Positions 9,041-16,462 of a DNA stretch of 35,907 nucleotides are shown piece after piece (position 1 is the stretch's first letter; every line of letters starts with the position of its first letter). This DNA is from Thermoplasmata archaeon (GTDB lineage: Archaea > Thermoplasmatota > Thermoplasmata > Lutacidiplasmatales > UBA184): the NCBI GenBank assembly GCA_030037695.1, contig JASHQF010000007.1:1-35907 (forward strand), read 5' to 3'. The notes below the pieces were generated by a model. It ran no database searches, was not told the origin of the DNA, and worked only from the letters and a program-made list of their open reading frames with translations. Position numbers and translations under genes: made by a program.

Positions 9041-9329
9041 AGAGCGATTGTTCCGCGACCTGCGGGCGAAGATGATCGCGATCGCCGAGGTCGAGGGGGT
9101 GCACCGGATCGCGGGCGCACGCCTCTGGGTCGGCGCCCTGGCGCACGTGAGCGAGGCCCGACTTCGGTCCGCGTGGCCCGCGATCGTCGAAGGGACGCCC
9201 GCCGAGGGCTCTCGGCTGGACGTTGAGCTGTCGAGCGATCTCGCCGATCCCCGCGCGCAGGGGATCGTGCTCGCCTCCGTCGAGGTTCCCCGCGAGAGCT
9301 ATCTTGCGGGGGGAGCTGGAGGCGACTAG
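9033..9329 (+). CDS. hypA: HypA-like nickel-insertion protein lacking the zinc domain
   Basis: A 98-residue protein that starts MHE, the nickel-binding N-terminus of HypA. It follows the HypA scaffold: IAGARLWVGALAHVSEARLRSAWPAIVEGTPAEGSRLDVEL, like the typical RLRIGEL...EALRFAF...GT.AEGA.LEIE. Canonical HypA then has two CxxC pairs forming a zinc site. This protein has no cysteine at all; the region is replaced by SSDLADPRAQGIVLASVEV. It is coupled to the protease gene (8-base overlap) and one base from hypC. The role in delivering nickel to HydA is inferred from family and operon. It may be a specialised HypA subfamily of group 3b clusters rather than a degraded gene, since the frame is intact and conserved blocks are clean. 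Confidence 0.8.
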   Translation: MHEERLFRDLRAKMIAIAEVEGVHRIAGARLWVGALAHVSEARLRSAWPAIVEGTPAEGSRLDVELSSDLADPRAQGIVLASVEVPRESYLAGGAGGD

Positions 9330-9330
9330 G

Positions 9331-9582
9331 ATGTGCCTCGCGGTGCCGGGCCGCATCGAGCGGATCTCCGTCGCGGAGGACGGGGCCCGGACCGCCGACG
9401 TCGTCTTCCCCGCGGGACGTAGGACCGTGAGCCTCCTGTTCCTCCCGGAGGCCGGCGAGGGGGACGTCATCCTGGCGCAGGCCGGGTACGCGATGCGACG
9501 CCTCACCCCGGAGCAGGCGGCGAGGGTGGTCAGGGCTACCTCTACCGCAGACGCGTCCGCGCTGGCCGGGGGGGCTCGGTGA
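9331..9582 (+). CDS. hypC: HypC/HybG-family hydrogenase assembly chaperone
   Basis: An 83-residue chaperone that normally carries the Fe(CN)2CO unit with HypD and delivers it to the large subunit. The invariant N-terminus MCLAVPG is present, with C2 as the essential cysteine. The second signature, usually VLVHVGFA with a conserved histidine, reads VILAQAGYA, so the histidine is replaced by Q50. The C-terminus is short. HypB, HypD, HypE and HypF are not in the window and must be elsewhere. The stop overlaps the next start as GTGA (9579-9582). Confidence 0.88.
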   Translation: MCLAVPGRIERISVAEDGARTADVVFPAGRRTVSLLFLPEAGEGDVILAQAGYAMRRLTPEQAARVVRATSTADASALAGGAR

Positions 9583-10544
9583 CGACGGCGGAGCCCGGAG
9601 CACGCTGGGGTCTCGGTCTCGGTCTCGTCCTGACCACCGCCGTCGTGAGCGGGATCTCCACGTTCGTGAACGCCTACGCGGTCGGGAACACCAGCTCGGA
9701 CGGATTCGTGACCGTGCGCAACCTCGTCGTGGTCGCGATGCTGGTCCCGCTGGCGTTCCTCGCCGCCCGCTACCGTCCCATGCCGGGGCAGCTGCGCGTC
9801 CAGGATTGGGGCCGGCTCGCCCTGATCGGGGTCGTCGGCGGCTCGGTCCCCTTCCTCCTGTTCTTCCGCGGGCTCGAGCTCGCGACCGCGGCCGGGGGGG
9901 CGACGACCGCTTCGTTCCTCTACCGCACGCTGTTCCTTTTCGCGGCGGTCTTCGCGGTCGTCGTCCTCCGCGAGCGGCTGCATCCCGGGTTCCTCGCCGC
10001 GGCCGGCGTGATCCTCGCGGGCTGCTACCTCCTGCTCTCCCTCACGTCGGTCGTCTGGACCGACGGGAGCCTCTACGTCCTCGCCGCAACGGTCCTCTGG
10101 GCCGGCGAGTACACCGTCTCCAAGCGGGCGCTCGCCGACCTCCCGTCGACGACCGTCGCCCTCGGGCGGATGGGGTTCGGGGGGGCGATCCTCGTCGGCT
10201 ATCTCACCGCGACCGCCCAATGGGGTGGCGTGGCGGGGTTCTCCCCCGTCGAGTGGGGTTGGGTCGGGGTGAGCGCGCTCCTGCTCACCGCCTTCGTGGC
10301 CACCTGGTACACGGGCCTCGCCCGGATCGACCTCGGGGTGGCCACGTCGGTCCTGGTGCTCGGCTATCCGGTGACCTGGCTCCTCGCGGTGACCGTACGG
10401 GGGGCTCCGGTGTACGCGGGCCCCCTGCTCGGCGTGATCGCGGTCCTCGGCGGGATCGTCGCGGTAGTCGTGCTGGACCGGCGTCGCCTCATCTCGGGAC
10501 GGGCGGCGGCCGCCACCCCGGGACCCCCTCCCTCCGGCGCCTAG
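9579..10544 (+). CDS. EamA/DMT-family membrane transporter
   Basis: A 321-residue polytopic membrane protein with about ten hydrophobic segments in two repeats, as in the drug/metabolite transporter (EamA) superfamily. Examples are LGLVLTTAVVSGISTFVNAYAV, LFLFAAVFAVVVLRERL (the end-of-repeat RE motif), VLAATVLWAGEYTVSKRAL and VLGYPVTWLLAV. The start is GTG 9579, overlapping the hypC stop, and the next gene begins one base after its stop, so it sits inside the hydrogenase operon. The substrate cannot be read. Position between hypC and DUF6390 makes a link to metal or hydrogenase-related metabolism possible but unproven. Confidence 0.85.
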   Translation: MTTAEPGARWGLGLGLVLTTAVVSGISTFVNAYAVGNTSSDGFVTVRNLVVVAMLVPLAFLAARYRPMPGQLRVQDWGRLALIGVVGGSVPFLLFFRGLELATAAGGATTASFLYRTLFLFAAVFAVVVLRERLHPGFLAAAGVILAGCYLLLSLTSVVWTDGSLYVLAATVLWAGEYTVSKRALADLPSTTVALGRMGFGGAILVGYLTATAQWGGVAGFSPVEWGWVGVSALLLTAFVATWYTGLARIDLGVATSVLVLGYPVTWLLAVTVRGAPVYAGPLLGVIAVLGGIVAVVVLDRRRLISGRAAAATPGPPPSGA

Positions 10545-10545
10545 A

Positions 10546-11280
10546 ATGGAAGGGTACCAGCTGGCGGCACGGTTCAGCCTCGCGACCAACCGCCTCCAGT
10601 TCTGCGGGCCCTCGGACGCCGAGCCGACGCTCTATCGGGCGATCGTGGACGGGGCCGGGCGGGAGTCGGCCGAGGCCGCCCTCTCGAAGTTCGAGGCGCT
10701 GTACCCGTACCTCGAGGCGATCGCGGAGCGGTCCGGGCTCCGGCCGTTCGACCACGAGGTGGTGGAGGCGTACTGGATCGGGAACCGGCTGCTCGACGCG
10801 TTCGATCGGGAAGGGTTCGCTCGGATCCTACGCGCGCTCCAGCGCCGGGGGCTCCCCGAGTTCGTCGCCACGGAGCGCACCGCGAGCCTGCCCGCGGGAG
10901 CGCTCCCCCACCACGTCTTCCACGTCGCCTTCGTCGGGGCGGGCGCCGTGACGGGCCATGTCGAGACGAACCTCTCGAACCTCGAGGCGTGTCGGCCGGG
11001 GCTCGCCGAGGTCCTGGCGTGCGGGCGCGACCGTCTCGAGGTTCGCCAGCCGGCGCTCGTGCTCCGGGACGGCGCGCTCGCGCTCGGCGAGCCGAGGACG
11101 AGGTCGGTGGCCTACGACCCGCGGATGCTCCCCGGCCTCGCCGTGGGGGACCGGATCGCGGTGCACTGGAACTGGGCCGCGACGCGTCTCGAGCCGTCTC
11201 AGGCGCGCGCGCTGGAGGAGTACACCGCCCGCTCGCTGCGCGCAGCGAACGAAGCTCCGTCCCCGGTCGTGCTCGAATAG
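10546..11280 (+). CDS. DUF6390-like hydrogenase-linked protein
   Basis: A 244-residue soluble protein that I assign to DUF6390 from its N-terminus: NRLQFCGPSDAEPTLYRAIVDG, FEALYPYLEAIAE, and VVEAYWIGNRLLDAFD. These resemble proteins encoded beside hydrogenase maturation genes in other organisms. The second half has ALPHHVFHVAFVGAGAVTGHV, with a histidine pair that might bind metal, and DRIAVHWNWAATRLEPSQ near the end. No function is established. It ends the co-oriented hydrogenase run; a 106-base gap follows. The family assignment rests on memory of the pattern and could be tested by a profile search. Confidence 0.7.
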   Translation: MEGYQLAARFSLATNRLQFCGPSDAEPTLYRAIVDGAGRESAEAALSKFEALYPYLEAIAERSGLRPFDHEVVEAYWIGNRLLDAFDREGFARILRALQRRGLPEFVATERTASLPAGALPHHVFHVAFVGAGAVTGHVETNLSNLEACRPGLAEVLACGRDRLEVRQPALVLRDGALALGEPRTRSVAYDPRMLPGLAVGDRIAVHWNWAATRLEPSQARALEEYTARSLRAANEAPSPVVLE

Positions 11281-11386
11281 CCTCGCTCGATCGCCCGGCC
11301 CCCGCGTTGCCTCGAGCGTCGGTCAAGCCGAATTGACCGGGGGTTCTTCCGCCGGTACGGCCGGTACCCCGTCGGGGGATCGGCCG

Positions 11387-11986
11387 ATGTCGGAGGACGT
11401 CACGCTCGACGTGCCCATCGACTGGGAGCTCGAGGGGCCGGCCACGCTGCGGGACGGCACCCGGATCTGGATCCGCCCGGTCCGACCTGCGGACCGGAAC
11501 GACCTGATCGAGTTCGTCGACCATGTCTCGGTCGACTCGCTCGAGCTGCGGTACTTCGCCGCGACCCGGCCCGAGACCGCCGTCGAAGCGATGCTACGCC
11601 CAAGCCCGGGGGAGGACCGGGTCTCCCTGCTGGCGATCGGGGGAGCCGAAACGGGACCGCGCGTACTGGGGCAAGCCGAGTACGTCCGCGACCAGGCCGA
11701 TCCTTCCACCGCGGAGACGGCGTTCCTCGTGCGGGACGCGTGCCACGGGCTCGGCTTGGGCACGATCCTCCTCCACTGGCTCGCCCGGATCGCGCGCTGC
11801 CGGGGCGTGCACCGATTCGTGGCCTACGTTCAGGCGACGAACCAGCCGATGATCGACGTCTTCCGCAACAGCGGCTTTCCGGTCGTCGAGTCCGGATCCG
11901 GCTACGTGCTCCGGGTCGATTTCTCGATCCTGGAGCCCCCCGCGCAGTTCCCGTTCGTCGAGCTCGAGCACGCCACGGCGGGCTGA
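11387..11986 (+). CDS. GNAT-family N-acetyltransferase
   Basis: A 199-residue protein. The RDGTRIWIRPVRPADRNDLIEFVDHVS opening is typical of the acetyltransferase domains found alone or fused to acyl-CoA synthetases (Pat/protein lysine acetyltransferase type). Acetyl-CoA-binding motif A appears as VRDACHGLGLGTILLHWLARIA (about 114-135), followed by FVAYVQATNQPMIDVFRNSGF. The substrate (protein lysine or small molecule) cannot be decided. ATG 11387 is preferred because the frame upstream enters the previous gene. The 106-base gap suggests its own promoter. Confidence 0.85.
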   Translation: MSEDVTLDVPIDWELEGPATLRDGTRIWIRPVRPADRNDLIEFVDHVSVDSLELRYFAATRPETAVEAMLRPSPGEDRVSLLAIGGAETGPRVLGQAEYVRDQADPSTAETAFLVRDACHGLGLGTILLHWLARIARCRGVHRFVAYVQATNQPMIDVFRNSGFPVVESGSGYVLRVDFSILEPPAQFPFVELEHATAG

Positions 11987-12097
11987 GCGGATCCCACGGC
12001 CCGCCGGTGATCGCGCCCTGGGGCACGACGGGGGTTCGACCCGGCCCTCGGCGATCCACGTCGAGGGCTCCCGAGGTCCCGAACGGCCCCGCGCGGG

Positions 12098-12487
12098 TCA
12101 CCGGGGGGCCATGCTGCGGTCCCGCGGTCGCGCCGTCGACCCTCCGCCGAGAAGGGATCGGGCCAACGCGACCAGCGGCTCGGCCGAGAGCGGGAGCGGG
12201 ACCAGCCGCAACCCGGGTCGATCGGCGAGCTGGGGATCCCTCGCGCCGATCACCACCAGGCGATCGACCGGGAGCTCCCCTCGCGACCAACGCCGAGCCG
12301 TGCGGCAGAACGGCTCGTTGCACGCGACGATGACCGCCGCCGTGGGCGAAGGACCGCTCAGTCCCGGGTCGTCCCGCGCGACATCGTGGACGAGACGGCA
12401 CGGGATCCCCTCGGCCCGCAGGAGGTCCAGGATCGAACGGCCGAGGCTCGGGGTCTCCCCGACGATCAGGACTTCCCGAGGGCCCAT
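12098..12487 (-). CDS. Receiver-like small protein, unknown function
   Basis: A 129-residue protein whose beginning, EVLIVGETPSLGRSILDLLRAEGIPCRLVHDV, has the beta-alpha rhythm of a CheY-like receiver. The strand where the phospho-accepting Asp should be reads TAAVIVACNEPF, without an aspartate. It may be a pseudo-receiver or an unrelated Rossmann-like protein. It is divergent from a PAS histidine kinase (12593) and may act with it. The C-terminal end after LVALARSLLGGG is basic and disordered. The coding choice rests on regular codon-position GC pattern and plausible protein composition. Confidence 0.6.
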   Translation of the reverse strand: MGPREVLIVGETPSLGRSILDLLRAEGIPCRLVHDVARDDPGLSGPSPTAAVIVACNEPFCRTARRWSRGELPVDRLVVIGARDPQLADRPGLRLVPLPLSAEPLVALARSLLGGGSTARPRDRSMAPR

Positions 12488-12592
12488 CGAGCGGGGACGA
12501 CGGGCCCGGGGGATAGTCGTCCCGTCAGCCCCGGTTGACTCGCGCGGTCCCCGGCCACCGTCCGGGGCGTCGGCTCGAGCGGGGGAACCCCC

Positions 12593-14092
12593 ATGAGCCC
12601 CCTCCCGCTCCGCCGGTCACCGCCGGTGACCGAGGACGTGCTCGACGCCGCACTCTACGATCGGCTCTTCCGGGCCGCGCCGGTGGGCGTCGCGCTCGTC
12701 ATCGCTCCGGGGACGATCGCGTGGGCGAACCCCGCGTACTTCGCCGTGACCGGCCGAACGCCGTCGGTCGTCGGGACCGACTTCCACGCGATCCCCGACC
12801 ACGACGGGACCTGGTCGCCGGCGATCCGTGCCGCGATGGACGCGGCCCTGAGGGAGGGGACCCCGAGCACGTTCCCCTCGGTCCGGGCCCGCTACCGGGA
12901 GGGCTCGGGAGGCACCTTTCTGGACGTCGACGTGCAGCCGCTCGACGGGACGCCGGGGGAGCCCCGGCAGGCCGTCCTGCTCGTCCGGGACGTGACGGAC
13001 CGGGCCGCGGAGCACGAGCGGGCCGAGCTGTTCTACGCCTCGTTCCGCTCGTCCACGAACGCGATGCAGCTCACCGACGCGGCGGGGATCATGGTCGACG
13101 TGAACCCGGCCTACGAGCGGATCTACGGCTACTCCCGAGCCGAGTGCGTCGGGCGACGCCCCAACCTGGTCCGCAGCCGGCACACGCCGGCCGAGGTGTA
13201 CGAGCGCATGTGGCAGGAACTGCTCGATCCCGAGCGCGGCTACTGGTCGGGGGAGATCCTCAACCGCGATCGGTGGGGGCGCGAGCGGCCCGTCCTCCTG
13301 TCGATCACGGCGATCCGCGACCGCGGCGGGGCGATCACCCACTACCTCGGGGTGGCGGTCGATCTGTCCGAGCAGCGCAGTTGGGAGATGCGCGCCGCTC
13401 ACTCCGACCGGCTCGCCTCGGTCGGGCAGCTGGCGGCGGGGGTCGCCCACGAGATCAACACCCCGCTCGCGAACGTCATGCTCGTCGCGGAGAGCGTGCG
13501 CCGGCGCTCGCAGGACCCGTGGGTCCTCGACCGGCTCGGGACGATGACCGAGCAGATCGAGTCGGCGGCGAGGATCGTTCGGGGCCTTCTCGACTTCGCC
13601 CGTCGGGAGGAGCCCCACACCGTCGAGCTCGATCTTATCGAAGTCGTTCGCACCGCGACGGAGTTCCTGCGGGGGAAGCGGTCGGCGGACGTGACCCTCC
13701 AGGAGGAGTATCCTGCGGCGCCCGTCCCCGTCCTCGGCGATCGCGGTTCGCTCGTGCAGGTCGTCACGAACGTCCTCAACAACGCCTACGACGCGATCCC
13801 GGGCGTAGGGTCGGTCCGCGTGGCGGTGCGGCGCCGCGGCAACCGCGCCGAGGTCGAAATCGTGGACAGCGGCCCCGGGATCGCACAAGAAGTGCTCGCG
13901 CGGATCTTCGAGCCGTTCTTCACTACGAAGCCCGAGGGTCAGGGCACGGGCCTCGGGCTGGCGATCTGCCACGGGATCGTCCAGTCGCATCACGGGACGA
14001 TCACGGCCCGGAACGTGCCGGGCGCCGGCGCCGGATTCCTCGTATCGCTGCCGATCGCGGGTACGGCCCGGACGCGCCCGGACCCGGCGTGA
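12593..14092 (+). CDS. Soluble PAS-PAS sensor histidine kinase
   Basis: A 499-residue kinase with no membrane segment. Two PAS domains (about 20-135 and 145-262; the second has VNPAYERIYGYSRAECVGR) are followed by a HisKA dimerisation domain with phospho-acceptor H286 in AAGVAHEINTPL. The HATPase domain shows the N box (NVLNNAYDAI, about 393-402), G1 (DSGPGI), F (FEPFFTTK) and G2 (GTGLGLAI). It should sense a cytosolic ligand or redox state and phosphorylate a receiver. The receiver-DUF835-HTH protein at 15337 is the obvious candidate, separated by a DUF981 membrane gene. No heme or flavin ligand is evident in the PAS domains. Confidence 0.93.
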   Translation: MSPLPLRRSPPVTEDVLDAALYDRLFRAAPVGVALVIAPGTIAWANPAYFAVTGRTPSVVGTDFHAIPDHDGTWSPAIRAAMDAALREGTPSTFPSVRARYREGSGGTFLDVDVQPLDGTPGEPRQAVLLVRDVTDRAAEHERAELFYASFRSSTNAMQLTDAAGIMVDVNPAYERIYGYSRAECVGRRPNLVRSRHTPAEVYERMWQELLDPERGYWSGEILNRDRWGRERPVLLSITAIRDRGGAITHYLGVAVDLSEQRSWEMRAAHSDRLASVGQLAAGVAHEINTPLANVMLVAESVRRRSQDPWVLDRLGTMTEQIESAARIVRGLLDFARREEPHTVELDLIEVVRTATEFLRGKRSADVTLQEEYPAAPVPVLGDRGSLVQVVTNVLNNAYDAIPGVGSVRVAVRRRGNRAEVEIVDSGPGIAQEVLARIFEPFFTTKPEGQGTGLGLAICHGIVQSHHGTITARNVPGAGAGFLVSLPIAGTARTRPDPA

Positions 14093-14241
14093 CGGGGCGC
14101 CCGAAGGGGGGCCTGCGCTGGGTCGGATCAACGAGGGTCGAGAAGGTTTCGCGGCGACGGTGCGGCCTGCCCTGAAGCGACGGGCGCCTACCCTCCCGGG
14201 GCCGTCCCTCCGGGTCCTCGTCGGCTGCAATTCACGGACGG

Positions 14242-14247
14242 TTTAAG
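14242..14247 (+). promoter_or_regulatory. TATA-like box upstream of the DUF981 gene
   Basis: TTTAAG is an AT-rich island in the 209-base GC-rich gap after the kinase gene. It predicts a transcript start near 14270 and a leader of about 30 bases holding a ribosome-binding sequence, GGGGTGG, at 14290-14296, five bases before ATG 14302. Confidence 0.5.
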
Positions 14248-14301
14248 TGGGGGGCCTCGCTCCTCCCACCGAGGTCCCAGAGTTGGGAAGGGGTGGAAGA
14301 A

Positions 14302-15060
14302 ATGGCGTTCGCACCGTTCATCGATGACCTCGGGCTCGTCGTCGCGCTGATTCTCGCCGGAGCCGCGGTCCTGACCTACACCGCGGTCCGAGCGTTCTGG
14401 CACATTCTCCGGAACGATCCCGCCCGGGTACGCGCGACGATCAAGGCGTCCGCGGTCCCGGTCGGCATCATCGGCTTCCTGGCGCTCGGCATCGGGGTCT
14501 GGATCGAGCTCACCTGGCCGTTTCTGGTGTCGGACGGCCTCGGATCGTACAACATCTTCTTCGGCGACGTCATCACCCTCTTCTCGATGGTCATGATCGT
14601 CTACGCCCTCGTCGGGTTCTTTGGGCTCAAGCTAGAGTACGCGGGCCTGTTCGGGTTCGTGGCGGGGGTCATCACCGCGTGGTACGGGTACTGGGGGTAC
14701 ACGACCCTGACGGGATCGGGTACGTTCGGGCTCACGAAGGACCCGCTGGAGACGTTCCTGCTCTACGGAGCGTACGCTGCGGCGGCGGTCTTTTCGCTGC
14801 CTGCCGCGCTCTTCGTGGACTGGTGGCTCGAGCACCCGGGGCGGACCTTCCCGAAGCTCTCCGTGAGCCGGAAGCCGATCTCGGAGGCGGGCGGGGAGAG
14901 CGGCGTGTCGAGCGACGCGTCCGCATCAGGACCGTACCGCCTGCCGATGTGGGCCTACGCGGTGACCGTCTGGTTCCCCGCTTTCATGTTCCTGGCAGCG
15001 CTCGCCGCGTGGTTCTACATCGGAGATATCCTTCCGGGCCACCTCGCCAGCCCGCCGTGA
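14302..15060 (+). CDS. DUF981-family membrane protein
   Basis: A 252-residue integral membrane protein with about seven hydrophobic segments, for example LVVALILAGAAVLTYTAV, VGIIGFLALGIGVWIE, ITLFSMVMIVYALVGFFGL and a final YAVTVWFPAFMFLAALAAWFY. The middle motif SDGLGSYNIFFGDVITLF matches what I recall of archaeal DUF981 proteins, often found in Thermoplasmata and Sulfolobales. No function is known. ATG 14302 is preferred over GTG 14293 because GGGGTGG lies five bases before it. It lies between a histidine kinase and a response regulator, so a role in signalling or as a regulated target is possible. Confidence 0.75.
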   Translation: MAFAPFIDDLGLVVALILAGAAVLTYTAVRAFWHILRNDPARVRATIKASAVPVGIIGFLALGIGVWIELTWPFLVSDGLGSYNIFFGDVITLFSMVMIVYALVGFFGLKLEYAGLFGFVAGVITAWYGYWGYTTLTGSGTFGLTKDPLETFLLYGAYAAAAVFSLPAALFVDWWLEHPGRTFPKLSVSRKPISEAGGESGVSSDASASGPYRLPMWAYAVTVWFPAFMFLAALAAWFYIGDILPGHLASPP

Positions 15061-15336
15061 GCGGGAGGGTCCGTCTCGCGGCTCCGCCCGTCCTCCGAGA
15101 GGTCGAAGGGACCTGAGGCGTCGTATCTCTCCGGTCCGACGTAGCACCCCCGGGAGACTCGGGCACCGAGGCGACGGGACGAGACCGCCCCGCGGGCGAC
15201 AGGGTTCGGTGAGGGGGGTCTCTTGCCCCGAGGCCCCCACCCCGGGGACCTGCCCGGTCCGCAGGTCTCGGACCGCGCAGTACCGACCGCGGTCCCGTAG
15301 CAAGCAGTTTACCTCCCCCGTCGCTACGCGACCGAC
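15061..15336 (+). promoter_or_regulatory. Intergenic region with a TATA-like box near its end
   Basis: This 276-base gap holds no convincing gene, tRNA or structured RNA. Near its end TTTAC (15308-15312), within CAGTTTACCT, lies 25-29 bases before GTG 15337, fitting a leaderless promoter for the response regulator. The rest is GC-rich with several short complementary runs but no clear extended stem. Confidence 0.45.
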
Positions 15337-16377
15337 GTGCGCGTCCTAGTCGTCGACGACGATCGCGTCTTCCGGGAGGAGCTCGCCGAGCTCCTCCGGG
15401 ACGACCAGCACGAGGTCGAGGCCGAGGGATCGGTCGCGAAGGCGGTCGAGCGCCTGGAAGGGGCCGAGTTCGACGTCGTGCTCACCGACCTCAAGATGCC
15501 CCGGCAGGGCGGGCTCGACCTGCTGCGGACGGTCCGGGCCCGGTGGCCCCGAACGTTCGTCGTGATGGTCACCGGCTTCGCGACCGTGGAGAGCGCCCTC
15601 GAGGCGATGAAACTGGGCGCGTTCGACTACATCCGCAAGCCGTTCCGGCTCGAGCAGGTGCGCGAGACGCTGCGGCTCGTGACCCAGGAGCGGGAGTTCG
15701 ACCTGTCCCGGGAGCTCCAGCGGGACCCCCGGCAGGAGGCCCGTGACCTCGCCGAGGGCGCCCGGCAGGAGGTACTGTTCTTCGGTGACGCCGGGGAGGC
15801 ACCGATCCCCCACGTGACCGTCGTGCCGCTCGACCCCGCGAGCCTCGTGAGCCTTACCGACCGGACGCGGACGTTCCTGGAGGAGCACCCCGACGGCGCC
15901 GTGGTCGTGGCGGGGGCGGAGCGGCTGCTCGAACACCACCGGCTCGAGGAGGTCGTGGCGGTGTTCGACCGGCTCCGGGCTCTCCTCGCCGGACATGGTC
16001 CGCTGCGGGTCGGGTTCAACCCGCGGAGGGTCCCCGCGTCCGCCGCGGCCGCCCTCGGGGCTTCGGTCTCGAGCGACGAGGTCCACGCCACGCTCGAGGC
16101 GCTCGCGAGCCCGATCCGGCGCAAGGCCCTCCACCGTCTCGCCGAGTCGCCGGCCTCGTTCGGGGAGGTGATGCGGGCCGCCGGGGTGGACGATTCCCCC
16201 AAGATGTCGTTCCACCTGCGGCGTCTCGTGGACGCGGGCCTCCTTCACCACGAGGCCGACGCGTACCGCCTGACCCCCCGGGGCGAGGCGAGCGTCCGGC
16301 TGCTGCGCGACGCCACGTTCCTCCCCCCATCGTCGAGCGAGGCGAACCTCGCGTTCCCTCGACGCCGCGGCGCGTGA
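15337..16377 (+). CDS. Response regulator: receiver + DUF835 + winged-helix domains
   Basis: A 346-residue regulator. The receiver domain (1-118) has acidic D7/D8, phospho-acceptor D51 in VVLTDLKMP and K101 in YIRKPF. The middle (about 145-235) resembles DUF835: VTVVPLDPASL, GAVVVAGAERLLEHHRLEEVVAVFDRL. The C-terminal part (about 248-325) is an ArsR-like winged helix: ALASPIRRKALHRLAESPASFGEVMRAAG, MSFHLRRLVDAGLLHHE, YRLTPRG. Phosphorylation, probably by the kinase at 12593, would alter DNA binding. Receiver-wHTH proteins with a DUF835 module appear to be an archaeal design. GTG 15337 follows a TATA-like box. Confidence 0.88.
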   Translation: MRVLVVDDDRVFREELAELLRDDQHEVEAEGSVAKAVERLEGAEFDVVLTDLKMPRQGGLDLLRTVRARWPRTFVVMVTGFATVESALEAMKLGAFDYIRKPFRLEQVRETLRLVTQEREFDLSRELQRDPRQEARDLAEGARQEVLFFGDAGEAPIPHVTVVPLDPASLVSLTDRTRTFLEEHPDGAVVVAGAERLLEHHRLEEVVAVFDRLRALLAGHGPLRVGFNPRRVPASAAAALGASVSSDEVHATLEALASPIRRKALHRLAESPASFGEVMRAAGVDDSPKMSFHLRRLVDAGLLHHEADAYRLTPRGEASVRLLRDATFLPPSSSEANLAFPRRRGA

Positions 16378-16462
16378 CCCGACGACCTTCGGATCGTACC
16401 GGAACGGATCCTAGGCGAACGGGTCGCCGAGCCCCGCACCGGGGGCGGAGCGCCGGGGCGCG

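Noticed and set aside
10958-11386. N-terminal extension of the acetyltransferase frame
   Set aside because: It overlaps the DUF6390 gene and is Arg/Ser-rich without domain features; ATG 11387 precedes the recognisable fold.
12535-14175. 546-codon plus-strand frame overlapping the histidine kinase
   Set aside because: It is a frame-shifted shadow of the kinase, full of Arg/Pro/Gly with no domain, while the other frame has every kinase motif.
15061-15336. Possible tRNA or structured RNA in the gap before the response regulator
   Set aside because: A GGTTCG-like stretch is present but no acceptor and anticodon stems can be formed around it.
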